Below are positions 1 through 6,902 of a stretch of 20,556 nt of DNA, piece after piece. Where the stretch lies: the NCBI GenBank assembly GCA_964651445.1, contig CAZYYW010000036.1:1-20556 (forward strand), in the 5' to 3' direction. The notes below the pieces were generated by a model. The model searched no databases. It was given only the letters and a program-made list of their open reading frames with translations, and was not told the DNA's origin. The position numbers and the translations under genes are program-made. Positions within the stretch are counted from its first letter, which is position 1. Every line of letters starts with the position of its first letter. This stretch comes from GCA-2746365 sp964651445 (lineage in GTDB: Bacteria > Pseudomonadota > Gammaproteobacteria > SZUA-229).

Positions 1-1111
1 CGACACTGGACAGAGCGCGTGTATTGTTGCGGCTGCTGGTAGTTTTGTAGACACCACAGGCGCTATCGTCGCGACACAATGTACACCAGGAAATTATCAA
101 CCCAACGTTGGCAGTAGTACTGCTTGTTTAGTGGCACAAGAAGGTAGTTACGTTGATCTTAGTGGTGCCAGTGCGGCTATTGATTGCCCTATCGGTAGTC
201 ACTCTTACACCACTGGTGCAGCTTTTTTAAGTGATTGCATTGATTCCCCAGAAATCACACTTAACCCCGAAGATATCGACTTTGGAAATGTTTTCCTCGG
301 TGAATCACCCGTGGTTCAACTGCAAATAATGAATGAAGGTCGAATCCCGCTCAATGTTTCTGAAATAATGATTAGTGGCATTGATTTATCTTTATATCAG
401 GTGAATGCAGGCGATGGTTTAAACGGAAGTTGTGGCGTATTAACACCTGTCATCGCAACAACAGATGCCTGCACTGTGGAGATTCAATTTATGCCCGGCA
501 GCATCGGGTCAAAATCTGCGGTAATTAGCATTAGCTCAGATGACCCTAGCGAGAATAGCAGTAGCCTGCAATTATTGGGCAGAGCACTAACCGCGCTTGA
601 ACCAGAAATCAACATCTCCACACAGACTATTGAATTTGATTCTTTCGATGCCAGTCAAACCATTACCATCAGCAATAACGGCACAGCCGATTTAATCATC
701 GGTAATATTGCGCAACTAAATTTACTGGAAAGTCCCTTTTTCATTGATGCGGATAACTGTAGCCTGCAAACCATTCTGCCCGGTGAAAGTTGTGATCTAC
801 AGGTCAACGTCAGCAGTAACACACAGGTACTACAGCAGCAGCTTTCGCCCGACGCTAGTCTACTGGCAAATTTGAGCATGCCGATGGGCTTATTTCTTTT
901 AGCGGGCATTACCCTTATTCGAAAAAATCGCAAGCAACAGCTAGTGCTCTCTATAATAATTATCGTATTTAGCGCTTTACTAAATACCTCATGTGGTTCT
1001 GGTTCTGGCTCAGGTGCTGACAACCCCAGTTTAGCAAACGACAGTTTTGACGTGCCCAGTAATGATCTGGAAAATCCTTCACTTGAGATTAGTGTTCAGG
1101 CAAAAACATAA
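1..1111 (+). CDS. Partial surface/secreted protein: Cys-rich ephrin-receptor-like repeats plus choice-of-anchor D domains
   Basis: The reading frame is open from base 2 to the stop at 1109-1111, so the gene starts upstream of the window and 369 residues are visible. Residues 7-41 and 42-78 are two copies of a 35-residue repeat with spaced cysteines and a GS(F/Y)VDxxGA core, resembling GCC2/GCC3 or ephrin-receptor-like modules. Residues about 82-197 form a choice-of-anchor D (ASPM-SPD-2-Hydin-like) beta domain with an IDFGNVFLGE opening and a C..C pair; a second, shorter one follows (about 203-280, IEFDSFDASQTITISNNGTA). The tail has a hydrophobic stretch (MPMGLFLLAGITLI), a basic KNRKQQ patch, a second hydrophobic stretch and then a Cys followed by Gly-Ser repeats. 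The family suggests an extracellular adhesin-like or structural protein. Substrate and partner are unknown. A start at the GTG at 131 is unlikely because the repeats continue upstream of it. Confidence 0.8.
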   Translation, partial: DTGQSACIVAAAGSFVDTTGAIVATQCTPGNYQPNVGSSTACLVAQEGSYVDLSGASAAIDCPIGSHSYTTGAAFLSDCIDSPEITLNPEDIDFGNVFLGESPVVQLQIMNEGRIPLNVSEIMISGIDLSLYQVNAGDGLNGSCGVLTPVIATTDACTVEIQFMPGSIGSKSAVISISSDDPSENSSSLQLLGRALTALEPEINISTQTIEFDSFDASQTITISNNGTADLIIGNIAQLNLLESPFFIDADNCSLQTILPGESCDLQVNVSSNTQVLQQQLSPDASLLANLSMPMGLFLLAGITLIRKNRKQQLVLSIIIIVFSALLNTSCGSGSGSGADNPSLANDSFDVPSNDLENPSLEISVQAKT

Positions 1112-1163
1112 AAAATCTCAAAAGCAATTATAGATTTGTTTTTGCATGAACCGTGCGCTAGAC

Positions 1164-1187
1164 ATAGGCTTATGAAAACATGCCTAT
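1164..1187 (+). repeat. Small imperfect hairpin upstream of ettA
   Basis: ATAGGC (1164-1169) pairs with GCCTAT (1182-1187), and inside it ATG (1172-1174) pairs with CAT (1179-1181) around an AAAA loop, leaving a two-base TT bulge. It is followed by a run of A, not T, on the plus strand, so it is not a standard intrinsic terminator for the upstream gene. It lies just upstream of the putative ettA -10 box and could be an operator or a weak 3'-end structure. Its function is inferred only. Confidence 0.35.
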
Positions 1188-1206
1188 AAAAAAAGTTTTA
1201 AGGCAG

Positions 1207-1212
1207 TATAAT
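1207..1212 (+). promoter_or_regulatory. Putative -10 box of ettA
   Basis: A perfect TATAAT lies 32 bases before the ettA start codon. No convincing TTGACA-like -35 box is visible at 16-18 bases upstream, so recognition may depend on an activator or on other upstream sequence. The preceding gene ends about 95 bases earlier, which makes a separate ettA promoter reasonable. Confidence 0.4.
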
Positions 1213-1243
1213 CACTGTCTTTTAACTTGCTGGCATACTTCTA

Positions 1244-2911
1244 ATGGCGCAATACGTATTCACAATGAACGGGCTTGGCAAAGTCGTTCCACCTAAAAAA
1301 GTTATTCTTGAAGATATTAACCTCAATTTTTTTCCCGGCGCTAAAATCGGCGTACTGGGTTATAACGGTTCAGGTAAATCCACCCTGCTTCGCATTATGG
1401 CTGGCGTCGATACCGATTTCATTGGTGAAGCTCGACCAGCGTCGGATTTGCGCATTGGCTATCTGCAACAAGAACCGCAACTAGACGAAAGCAAAGATGT
1501 GCGCGGCAATGTTGAACAAGGCTTAAGTGAAATTATCGATGCACAAAAACGGCTAGAAGAAGTTTATGCTGCCTATGCAGAAGCAGACGCCGATTTTGAT
1601 GCCCTTGCCACCGAGCAGGCGAAACTGGAAAATATCATTCAGGCGGCTGATGCACACAATCTGGAAAACAAACTAGAGATTGCTGCCGATGCTTTGCGCC
1701 TGCCACCGTGGGATGCTGATGTCAGCAAACTGTCTGGCGGCGAACGACGTCGCGTTGCACTGTGTCGGCTGTTGTTATCATCACCGGATATGTTAATTCT
1801 GGACGAACCCACCAATCACCTAGATGCCGAGTCTGTTGCTTGGTTAGAACGATTTCTCAAAGAATATTCCGGCACTGTAGTTGCCGTTACTCACGACCGT
1901 TATTTTCTGGATAATGTCGCCGGTTGGATCTTGGAACTTGATCGCGGTCGAGGCATTCCTTGGGAAGGCAATTATTCCTCATGGCTGGAACAAAAAGATG
2001 CACGACTCGCCAGTGAAGAGAAAAAAGAGGCTGGCCGTCAAAAAACCATTAAAGCCGAACTGGAATGGGTGCGCTCAAACCCTAAAGCCAGACAAGCGAA
2101 AAGCAAAGCTCGCATGCAGCGTTTCGAAGAGTTGTCTTCCGCTGATTTTCAAAAACGTTCTGAAACCCAATCATTGTATATTCCGCCCGGCCCGCGCCTA
2201 GGCGAACTGGTTATCGAAGCAAGCAACATAAGCAAAAAATTTGGTGATAAATTACTCTATGAAGATTTAAGTTTTAATCTCCCGCGTGGTGGCATTGTCG
2301 GTATTATCGGCGCAAACGGTGCCGGTAAAACCACGCTGTTTCGTTTAATGACCGGTGAAGACAAACCCGATAGTGGCGAATTTAAAATTGGTGAGACCGT
2401 ACAAATCGCCTATGTCGATCAATCACGGGATGCACTTACTGGTAACAACACCGTGTGGCAAGAAATCTCCGATGGTCTGGACAATATTACCATTGGAAAT
2501 TATACCGTGGCTTCACGCGCTTATGTTAGCCGCTTCAATTTCAAAGGTGAAGACCAACAAAAATTTGTTAAAGACCTTTCCGGTGGCGAACGTAATCGCC
2601 TGCACCTCGCCAAGCTGATTAAAAGTGGTGGAAACTTATTGCTACTAGATGAACCCACCAATGACCTGGATGTAGAAACCTTACGCGCATTGGAAGAAGC
2701 CATCCTCAACTTCCCCGGTTGCGTGGTGGTTATCTCACACGACCGTTGGTTCCTTGATCGCATCGCAACGCATATTCTCGCATTTGAAGGCGACAGCACA
2801 ACCACTTGGTTTGAAGGTAACTATACTGAATACGAAGCTGACAGAGTCAATCGCTTAGGAGAAGACGCAGTGATTAATCCGCACCGGATTAAATTTAAAA
2901 ATATCAGCTAA
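1244..2911 (+). CDS. ettA: Energy-dependent translational throttle protein EttA (ABC-F ATPase)
   Basis: EttA is a cytoplasmic ABC-F ATPase that binds the ribosomal E site and gates entry into the elongation cycle according to the ATP/ADP ratio. At 555 residues the protein has the same length as E. coli EttA. It has two nucleotide-binding domains: Walker A GYNGSGKS at 39-46, signature LSGGERRR at 163-170 and Walker B LILDEPTNHLD near 184-194; then GANGAGKT at 356-363, LSGGER at 445-450 and LLLLDEPTNDLD near 465-476. The linker of about residues 240-300, rich in Lys, Arg and Glu, is the P-site tRNA interaction motif typical of ABC-F proteins. There are no membrane segments. The short arm domain and the length separate it from Uup and from antibiotic-resistance ABC-F proteins. 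The ATG at 1244 gives the family N-terminus (MAQYVFTMNGLGKVVPPKK) but has no clear Shine-Dalgarno. It appears to be a single-gene unit. Confidence 0.96.
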   Translation: MAQYVFTMNGLGKVVPPKKVILEDINLNFFPGAKIGVLGYNGSGKSTLLRIMAGVDTDFIGEARPASDLRIGYLQQEPQLDESKDVRGNVEQGLSEIIDAQKRLEEVYAAYAEADADFDALATEQAKLENIIQAADAHNLENKLEIAADALRLPPWDADVSKLSGGERRRVALCRLLLSSPDMLILDEPTNHLDAESVAWLERFLKEYSGTVVAVTHDRYFLDNVAGWILELDRGRGIPWEGNYSSWLEQKDARLASEEKKEAGRQKTIKAELEWVRSNPKARQAKSKARMQRFEELSSADFQKRSETQSLYIPPGPRLGELVIEASNISKKFGDKLLYEDLSFNLPRGGIVGIIGANGAGKTTLFRLMTGEDKPDSGEFKIGETVQIAYVDQSRDALTGNNTVWQEISDGLDNITIGNYTVASRAYVSRFNFKGEDQQKFVKDLSGGERNRLHLAKLIKSGGNLLLLDEPTNDLDVETLRALEEAILNFPGCVVVISHDRWFLDRIATHILAFEGDSTTTWFEGNYTEYEADRVNRLGEDAVINPHRIKFKNIS

Positions 2912-3019
2912 AGGTAAGCATTACTAAACTATACACAAACGCAGAAAGAGGTTCATGACTTGAAGTTAATGGTAGATTCTGACACTTAACGGACGTCTGG
3001 GAAACAACGTCCTTCGTAG

Positions 3020-3115
3020 TTCGTTGTTTGTTTTTCGTGAAAAACAAACCTAGTAGTCATCGATAAAGCGCATGGTTTTAAGCCTTTACGCTTTTAACGA
3101 AAAACGAACAACGAA
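3020..3115. repeat. Nested palindrome (long inverted repeat with inner hairpin)
   Basis: The outer arms 3020-3039 and 3096-3115 are inverted copies matching at about 18 of 20 positions (TTCGTTGTT / AACAACGAA at the ends). The left arm continues into a second, self-contained hairpin in which GTTTGTTTTTC (3026-3036) pairs perfectly with GAAAAACAAAC (3039-3049). An inner AAAGCG (3065-3070) pairs with CGCTTT (3089-3094). Two alternative folds therefore compete for the same left arm. No coding capacity is seen. It looks like a small non-autonomous repeat element, but its family is unknown. Confidence 0.6.
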
Positions 3116-3116
3116 T

Positions 3117-3207
3117 TTTCTCGTTCCCACGCTCCCGCGTGGTAACGCATACCTGAGCTAATGGCAAGTTCCGTACGCATTCCCACGCAGAGCATGGGAA
3201 CGAGAAA
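3117..3207. repeat. 91-bp near-perfect palindromic repeat (REP/MITE-like)
   Basis: The left arm TTTCTCGTTCCCACGCT (3117-3133) is matched by the inverted right arm at 3191-3207 with one mismatch. The pairing continues inward: GCGTGG..AACGCATAC (from 3137) pairs with GTACGCATTCCCACGC (up to 3189), giving arms of about 35 bases with a handful of mismatches and one extra base. A related element is present at 19101-19233. Intergenic palindromes of this CTCGTTCCCACGCT type are, from memory, common and multicopy in several gammaproteobacterial genomes. That dispersal cannot be confirmed here beyond the second, diverged copy. Confidence 0.75.
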
Positions 3208-3220
3208 CAAGAAATATTTT

Positions 3221-3260
3221 CTTTGCGCTTTTTTCGCGTCTTTTGCGTTCTTCGCGGACG
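3221..3260 (+). repeat. Four imperfect 10-bp direct repeats
   Basis: Four consecutive 10-base units (3221-3230, 3231-3240, 3241-3250, 3251-3260) share a TTTTGCGTTC/TTTTCGCGTC-like pattern with a central GCG. The helical-turn periodicity is visible by eye. No function can be assigned. Confidence 0.45.
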
Positions 3261-3275
3261 ATGATTTTAGCCTTT

Positions 3276-3305
3276 AATGTCTGCTACTGCCCAAAAACAG
3301 ACATT
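3276..3305 (-). terminator. Possible terminator hairpin for the minus-strand cassette
   Basis: AATGTCTG (3276-3283) and CAGACATT (3298-3305) form a perfect 8-bp stem with a 14-base loop, 27 bases beyond the stop codon of the last cassette gene. Read on the minus strand the stem is followed by AAAGG, not by a T run, so intrinsic termination is uncertain. It may only stabilise the mRNA 3' end. Confidence 0.35.
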
Positions 3306-3331
3306 GACGCATCACGACAAACCAACCTTCT

Positions 3332-3484
3332 TTAGAACAAAGTATAAATAAACGGTGCGAATGTGGAACCGGGCCCTAATACCAACAAAGCACCTAATAG
3401 AGACATAACCAACACAATAGGCAGTAACCAGTATTTTTTCCTGGCTTTGGTGAATTGCAAAAGGTCAATGATAAATTCCCACAT
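3332..3484 (-). CDS. DUF5989/SxtK-like single-pass membrane peptide (50 aa)
   Basis: Translation of the minus strand from 3484 gives a 50-residue protein that starts MWEFIIDLLQFTKARKKYW, has one hydrophobic segment of about residues 19-37 (LLPIVLVMSLLGALLVLG), and ends with GPGSTFAPFIYTLF before TAA at 3334-3332. This is the pattern of the DUF5989 family: an N-terminal amphipathic WEF..DL..F...RKK.WLLP, one TM helix, then G.G...APF.Y.LF. The start codon overlaps the stop of the carbamoyltransferase gene by one base (TGATG), which strongly suggests translational coupling and co-assembly. Small proteins of this kind accompany carbamoyltransferase and SxtJ genes in polysaccharide clusters, and in the saxitoxin cluster as sxtK. 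Their biochemical role is unknown. Confidence 0.88.
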   Translation of the reverse strand: MWEFIIDLLQFTKARKKYWLLPIVLVMSLLGALLVLGPGSTFAPFIYTLF

Positions 3485-5727
3485 CAGAATGGTTTCTCCA
3501 GATTTTCTGCTGCAATAGCCTCACTTTTAACACGATAACTTTCTGCCTTAGCATCTAGTTTTCGTGATAATGGATCACTGCTTATTATTTTCATCAACAA
3601 ACCCATTGGCGTAATCAAGCCAAAATAAATTACCGCTAATATCAACGGGCCACTAAGCCAACTCATTAACATCCCGAAGCGCATCCAACCACGATGCAAC
3701 GGCTTCAACGTTTTTGGTAGTAAGAAACCCCAAATAACCCACGGTACAGTAAAAAACAAAACATTAGTATTAAATCCCGAATCGCCGATCCAGGGAATAA
3801 GCCAGCCAAAAATCAAGGTGAACATTAGCCCCATAATTAACGCAAACTGACGCAGTTGCAACGGCGTGACATCTGTCGTAACAACAGACTGCGGATCGAT
3901 TACAGCACGCGGTTTAATTGTCTCAACTAATTTTTTAGGCTGTTGTTCTTTGAGCAATATAAAAGAACCAATGGCCAGTACATCCATATCCGTTTTCATA
4001 AAGCAATACAAAGCATCTTGCGGTGATTCGACGATCGGTTCACCACGTACATTAAAAGAGGTATTAATTAACATCGGGCAACTTGTCTGTTTTTCAAATT
4101 CTGTTAACAAGCGAAAAAATAAATGGTTTGAATTTTCAGAAACTGTTTGCACGCGCGCGCTGTTGTCAACATGCGTCACTGCTGGCACCTGTGACCGCTT
4201 CTGTTTTAATTTGGCAAGCCCTTGAATCGACGTATCTTCTGGCCAAAAAAAACATTTATCTTTATTTAATTGTGCCACAAAAAGCATGTACGGGCTGTTG
4301 CCTTTCATCTCAAACCACTGCGTTAGTTTGTCTTGCAACACGGCTGGCGCAAAAGGTCGAAAAGATTCACGATTTTTAATTTTGAGGTTGATTACCGACT
4401 GCATTTTTTCGCTGCGTGCATCGCCTAATATTGATCGGCTGCCCAGCGCGCGCGGGCCGAATTCCATCTTTTCTTGAAACCAGCCGACAACCTGCGTTTT
4501 ATCTAACTGTTGGGCAACGGTTTCTAGCAAAGATTCGGTTTCATGTTTTTTAAAAACCGCACCTGCAGACAATAATATCTTTTCAATTTCATCATCATTG
4601 TACTGAGTACCTAACAAAGAACCCTGCATCGAATCCTGTGATGGCGCTTCTCGCTGTTGGTTTAAATACTGATACCAAACAAGATAGGCCGCACCTAAAG
4701 CGCCACCTGCATCACCCGCAGCAGGCTGCACCCAGATGTTTTTAAAAATGCCCTGCTCTAACAGTTTGCCATTTGCTACACAGTTCAATGCCACACCACC
4801 TGCTAGACAAATATTTTCAAAACCCGTTTCACGGCGCAGTGTTTTCGCTAATCGCAACACTATTTCTTCTATTACTACCTGGATAGATTTCGCAAGATCC
4901 ATATCATGCTGTGTTATTTCAGACTCTGGCTTTCTCGGTTCACCGCCAAACAAACGATGAAATTTTTTACTGGTCATGGTTAAACCAGAAGCAAAATTAA
5001 AATACGACATGTCGAGACGGAAGCTACCGTCATCCTTTAAATCAATAATATGCTTTAAAATTAAATCGGCATATTTTGCTTCGCCATAAGGCGCTAAACC
5101 CATTAATTTGTATTCACCTGAATTGACACGAAAGCCAACGTAGCTGGTAAAAGCGGAATACAACAAACCGGCTGAATGCGGGAAGTTGATTTGCCATAAC
5201 GGTGTTAGTTGATTGCCCTCACCTGTCCACACAGTAGTGGTCGCCCACTCACCAACACCGTCTAAACATAAAACCACTGCCTTATCATAAGGACTGGCAT
5301 AAAAGGCAGAGGCAGCATGTGCTTGATGGTGTGTGCTAAAAAGCAAAGCCGGCAATTGCTTTTTGTCGCACTGTCCAAGCTCAGATAATGAATCACGCAA
5401 AAGTTTTTTAAGATACAGTTTTTCTTTTAACCAGACTGGCATGGCTTTAAAAAAAGCAGGAAAACCAAAAGGCACTGTTGCCAAATGCGTTTCCAGTAGT
5501 CGTTCAAATTTCAATAAAGGCTTGTCATAATAAACCACATGATCGACATCGGCTAAAGTTATACCCGCTTGCCGCAAACAAAATTGAACACTGTGCGTTG
5601 GGAAGGCAGCATCATGGCGCTTGCGGCTAAATCGTTCTTCCTGCGTTGCAGCAACTATTTCGCCATCGCGCAGCAGCACCGCAGCGCTATCATGATAATA
5701 CGCCGATATACCTAGGATAGTAGTCAT
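3484..5727 (-). CDS. NodU/SxtI-type carbamoyltransferase fused to an SxtJ-like membrane domain
   Basis: Residues 1 to about 597 are a complete NodU/CmcH/TobZ-type O-carbamoyltransferase, an enzyme that makes carbamoyl-adenylate from carbamoyl phosphate and ATP and passes the carbamoyl group to an acceptor hydroxyl. Visible landmarks are GISAYYHDSAAVLL near the start, the metal-binding HHQAH at 133-137, LDGVGEW at 155-161, GLAPYGE at 210-216, LAGGVALNC at 308-316, the FGPRALGSRSILGDAR block near 423-438 and INTSFNVRGEPIVESPQDA near 554-572. Residues about 620-735 match the separate SxtJ membrane family: three hydrophobic segments (about 627-647, 655-671, 684-705), the PKTLKPLHRGWMRFG motif and LITPMGLLMKI. 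The 747-residue length fits such a fusion. The gene overlaps the upstream hydrolase gene by four bases (ATGA) and the downstream 50-residue gene by one. The acceptor is unknown; surface glycan or an exported metabolite is inferred. Confidence 0.93.
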   Translation of the reverse strand: MTTILGISAYYHDSAAVLLRDGEIVAATQEERFSRKRHDAAFPTHSVQFCLRQAGITLADVDHVVYYDKPLLKFERLLETHLATVPFGFPAFFKAMPVWLKEKLYLKKLLRDSLSELGQCDKKQLPALLFSTHHQAHAASAFYASPYDKAVVLCLDGVGEWATTTVWTGEGNQLTPLWQINFPHSAGLLYSAFTSYVGFRVNSGEYKLMGLAPYGEAKYADLILKHIIDLKDDGSFRLDMSYFNFASGLTMTSKKFHRLFGGEPRKPESEITQHDMDLAKSIQVVIEEIVLRLAKTLRRETGFENICLAGGVALNCVANGKLLEQGIFKNIWVQPAAGDAGGALGAAYLVWYQYLNQQREAPSQDSMQGSLLGTQYNDDEIEKILLSAGAVFKKHETESLLETVAQQLDKTQVVGWFQEKMEFGPRALGSRSILGDARSEKMQSVINLKIKNRESFRPFAPAVLQDKLTQWFEMKGNSPYMLFVAQLNKDKCFFWPEDTSIQGLAKLKQKRSQVPAVTHVDNSARVQTVSENSNHLFFRLLTEFEKQTSCPMLINTSFNVRGEPIVESPQDALYCFMKTDMDVLAIGSFILLKEQQPKKLVETIKPRAVIDPQSVVTTDVTPLQLRQFALIMGLMFTLIFGWLIPWIGDSGFNTNVLFFTVPWVIWGFLLPKTLKPLHRGWMRFGMLMSWLSGPLILAVIYFGLITPMGLLMKIISSDPLSRKLDAKAESYRVKSEAIAAENLEKPF

Positions 5728-6872
5728 TGTGGAATGATATTGGTGTTTAACTCAACGGCCAACTGTGTCGCTAGATAAGCCGCCATATATTGATGACCTA
5801 GCAGAGTCAGATGACCTTCGTTTGGATGATACAACTGGGTAACGCCACTGGCATTTAACGCTTGCAGTTGTTTGGCAAAATCTAAGACTTCAATCGTGCC
5901 AGGCGTTTCAATTGCCAGCTTTATATTGTGTCGAAAATACTCCTGATACTGCGCCGATAAACTTTCCGGTTGTTCAACGAACGAGCGTCCTGGCAACAGC
6001 ACTACCGTTAACTTTGCGTTGTTTTCTTTTAGTAATTTTTCTATTTCAAAAATCAGTGCATACAACAAATCCAGAGATTCAGAAAATCGTTTTTCCATCT
6101 CTTGCTCTGTAAGAAAAGGCTTCACCTGAAACAGGCCAAGGCGTTGATTTATTTCCAAGCGTGAGAACCAGCCAGAAAAAGTGTTTACGCCAACAGTATC
6201 GCCTAATACAACTTGGGATATTGTTTCTTTTTGCACGGCTGCAGGTTTAGGTGTTAAAGGGACCGGCGTATTTTGTAATTGCAGGTTGCCATTTAGCAGT
6301 TTAAAAAAAGGTTTTCCGTGTCCTGCCTGTAACGGATATGAGCGCATATTGTCAAAAACATCATTACCGAGAAATACAACCAGTAACACGTTTTTACTAA
6401 TTTGATGTTTCACATTATCAATTAACAATAACTGTTGATCGGTGCTGTAACCCGGCACACTGAAGTTATAAAAATTATTTTTTTGTGTAGCACTTGCATT
6501 TAAAATGGCGGTAAATGTTTCTTCATCATTCACCCCCAGCCCAAAACTAAAACTGTCACCAACAATGGCATAATTGGTATTTTCAAGTGTTACCGCAGGT
6601 GCACGAAAACCTTTCCGATTAATATTATATTGCACATCATAATCGTAATGCTGATGTTTTCCCGACCAATAAGGACTGAGTTTCCAGCCAAGTTTTGCAT
6701 CATACAAAATCATGCCCGGTTCCATCTTTTCGCTACCGCTAATCATTTTAGTGAAAACCTGGCGTTGATAGCTCAACACCCATTCAGCAACGACGAGGCT
6801 AACGCCTAAACTGATGATTAAACTAATAGCAATAAATAGATTTTTGTTCTTTTCGGGGGGAGGATTTGTCAT
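5724..6872 (-). CDS. Membrane-anchored SGNH/GDSL hydrolase-family protein
   Basis: This 382-residue protein starts with a short hydrophilic leader (MTNPPPEKNKN) and one hydrophobic segment at about 12-30, probably a signal anchor that leaves the rest outside the inner membrane. The SGNH blocks are visible: GDSFSFGLG with the nucleophile Ser107, a block II Gly near 141 (VPGYSTDQQ), FLGND with Gly169-Asn170, and a C-terminal NEGHLTLLGH with His354. In the usual last block an Asp sits two residues before the His; here it is Glu352. Relatives act as esterases or O-acyl transferases or deacylases on glycans and small molecules, and a GDSL-type protein (SxtL) accompanies the saxitoxin carbamoyltransferase. 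Its stop overlaps the start of the carbamoyltransferase gene. The start ATG follows a run of T and has no Shine-Dalgarno, so expression may depend on coupling to the upstream PilZ-like gene 30 bases away. The substrate is unknown. Confidence 0.85.
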   Translation of the reverse strand: MTNPPPEKNKNLFIAISLIISLGVSLVVAEWVLSYQRQVFTKMISGSEKMEPGMILYDAKLGWKLSPYWSGKHQHYDYDVQYNINRKGFRAPAVTLENTNYAIVGDSFSFGLGVNDEETFTAILNASATQKNNFYNFSVPGYSTDQQLLLIDNVKHQISKNVLLVVFLGNDVFDNMRSYPLQAGHGKPFFKLLNGNLQLQNTPVPLTPKPAAVQKETISQVVLGDTVGVNTFSGWFSRLEINQRLGLFQVKPFLTEQEMEKRFSESLDLLYALIFEIEKLLKENNAKLTVVLLPGRSFVEQPESLSAQYQEYFRHNIKLAIETPGTIEVLDFAKQLQALNASGVTQLYHPNEGHLTLLGHQYMAAYLATQLAVELNTNIIPQ

Positions 6873-6902
6873 AAAAAAAACAGGCTGGGAAGGTATGTTC
6901 GA

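Larger units (their letters stand above)
2912..3331. other. Gene-free interval rich in palindromic repeats
   Basis: This stretch lies between the convergent ends of ettA and the minus-strand carbamoylation cassette. No credible ORF was seen. It holds, in order, a short GGACGT/ACGTCC hairpin (2991-3012) that might end ettA transcription, a nested palindrome (3020-3115), a second long palindrome (3117-3207), a 10-bp periodic stretch (3221-3260) and an 8-bp inverted repeat (3276-3305) just past the last minus-strand gene. None of the hairpins is followed by a clear T run on the relevant strand. Confidence 0.6.

Noticed and set aside
131..1111. GTG at 131 as a real start of the first gene
   Set aside because: The same frame is open to the window edge and the 35-residue repeat continues upstream of the GTG, so the gene is simply truncated by the window.
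1164..1187. Intrinsic terminator of the first gene
   Set aside because: The stem is bulged and followed by A residues rather than T on the plus strand; it is kept only as a small hairpin.
1244..2911. Antibiotic-resistance ABC-F protein or Uup
   Set aside because: Length, short arm region and overall pattern match EttA, and the C-terminal coiled coil of Uup is absent.
3020..3260. CRISPR array
   Set aside because: The repeats are inverted palindromes or 10-bp units without regular spacers, and no cas gene is present.
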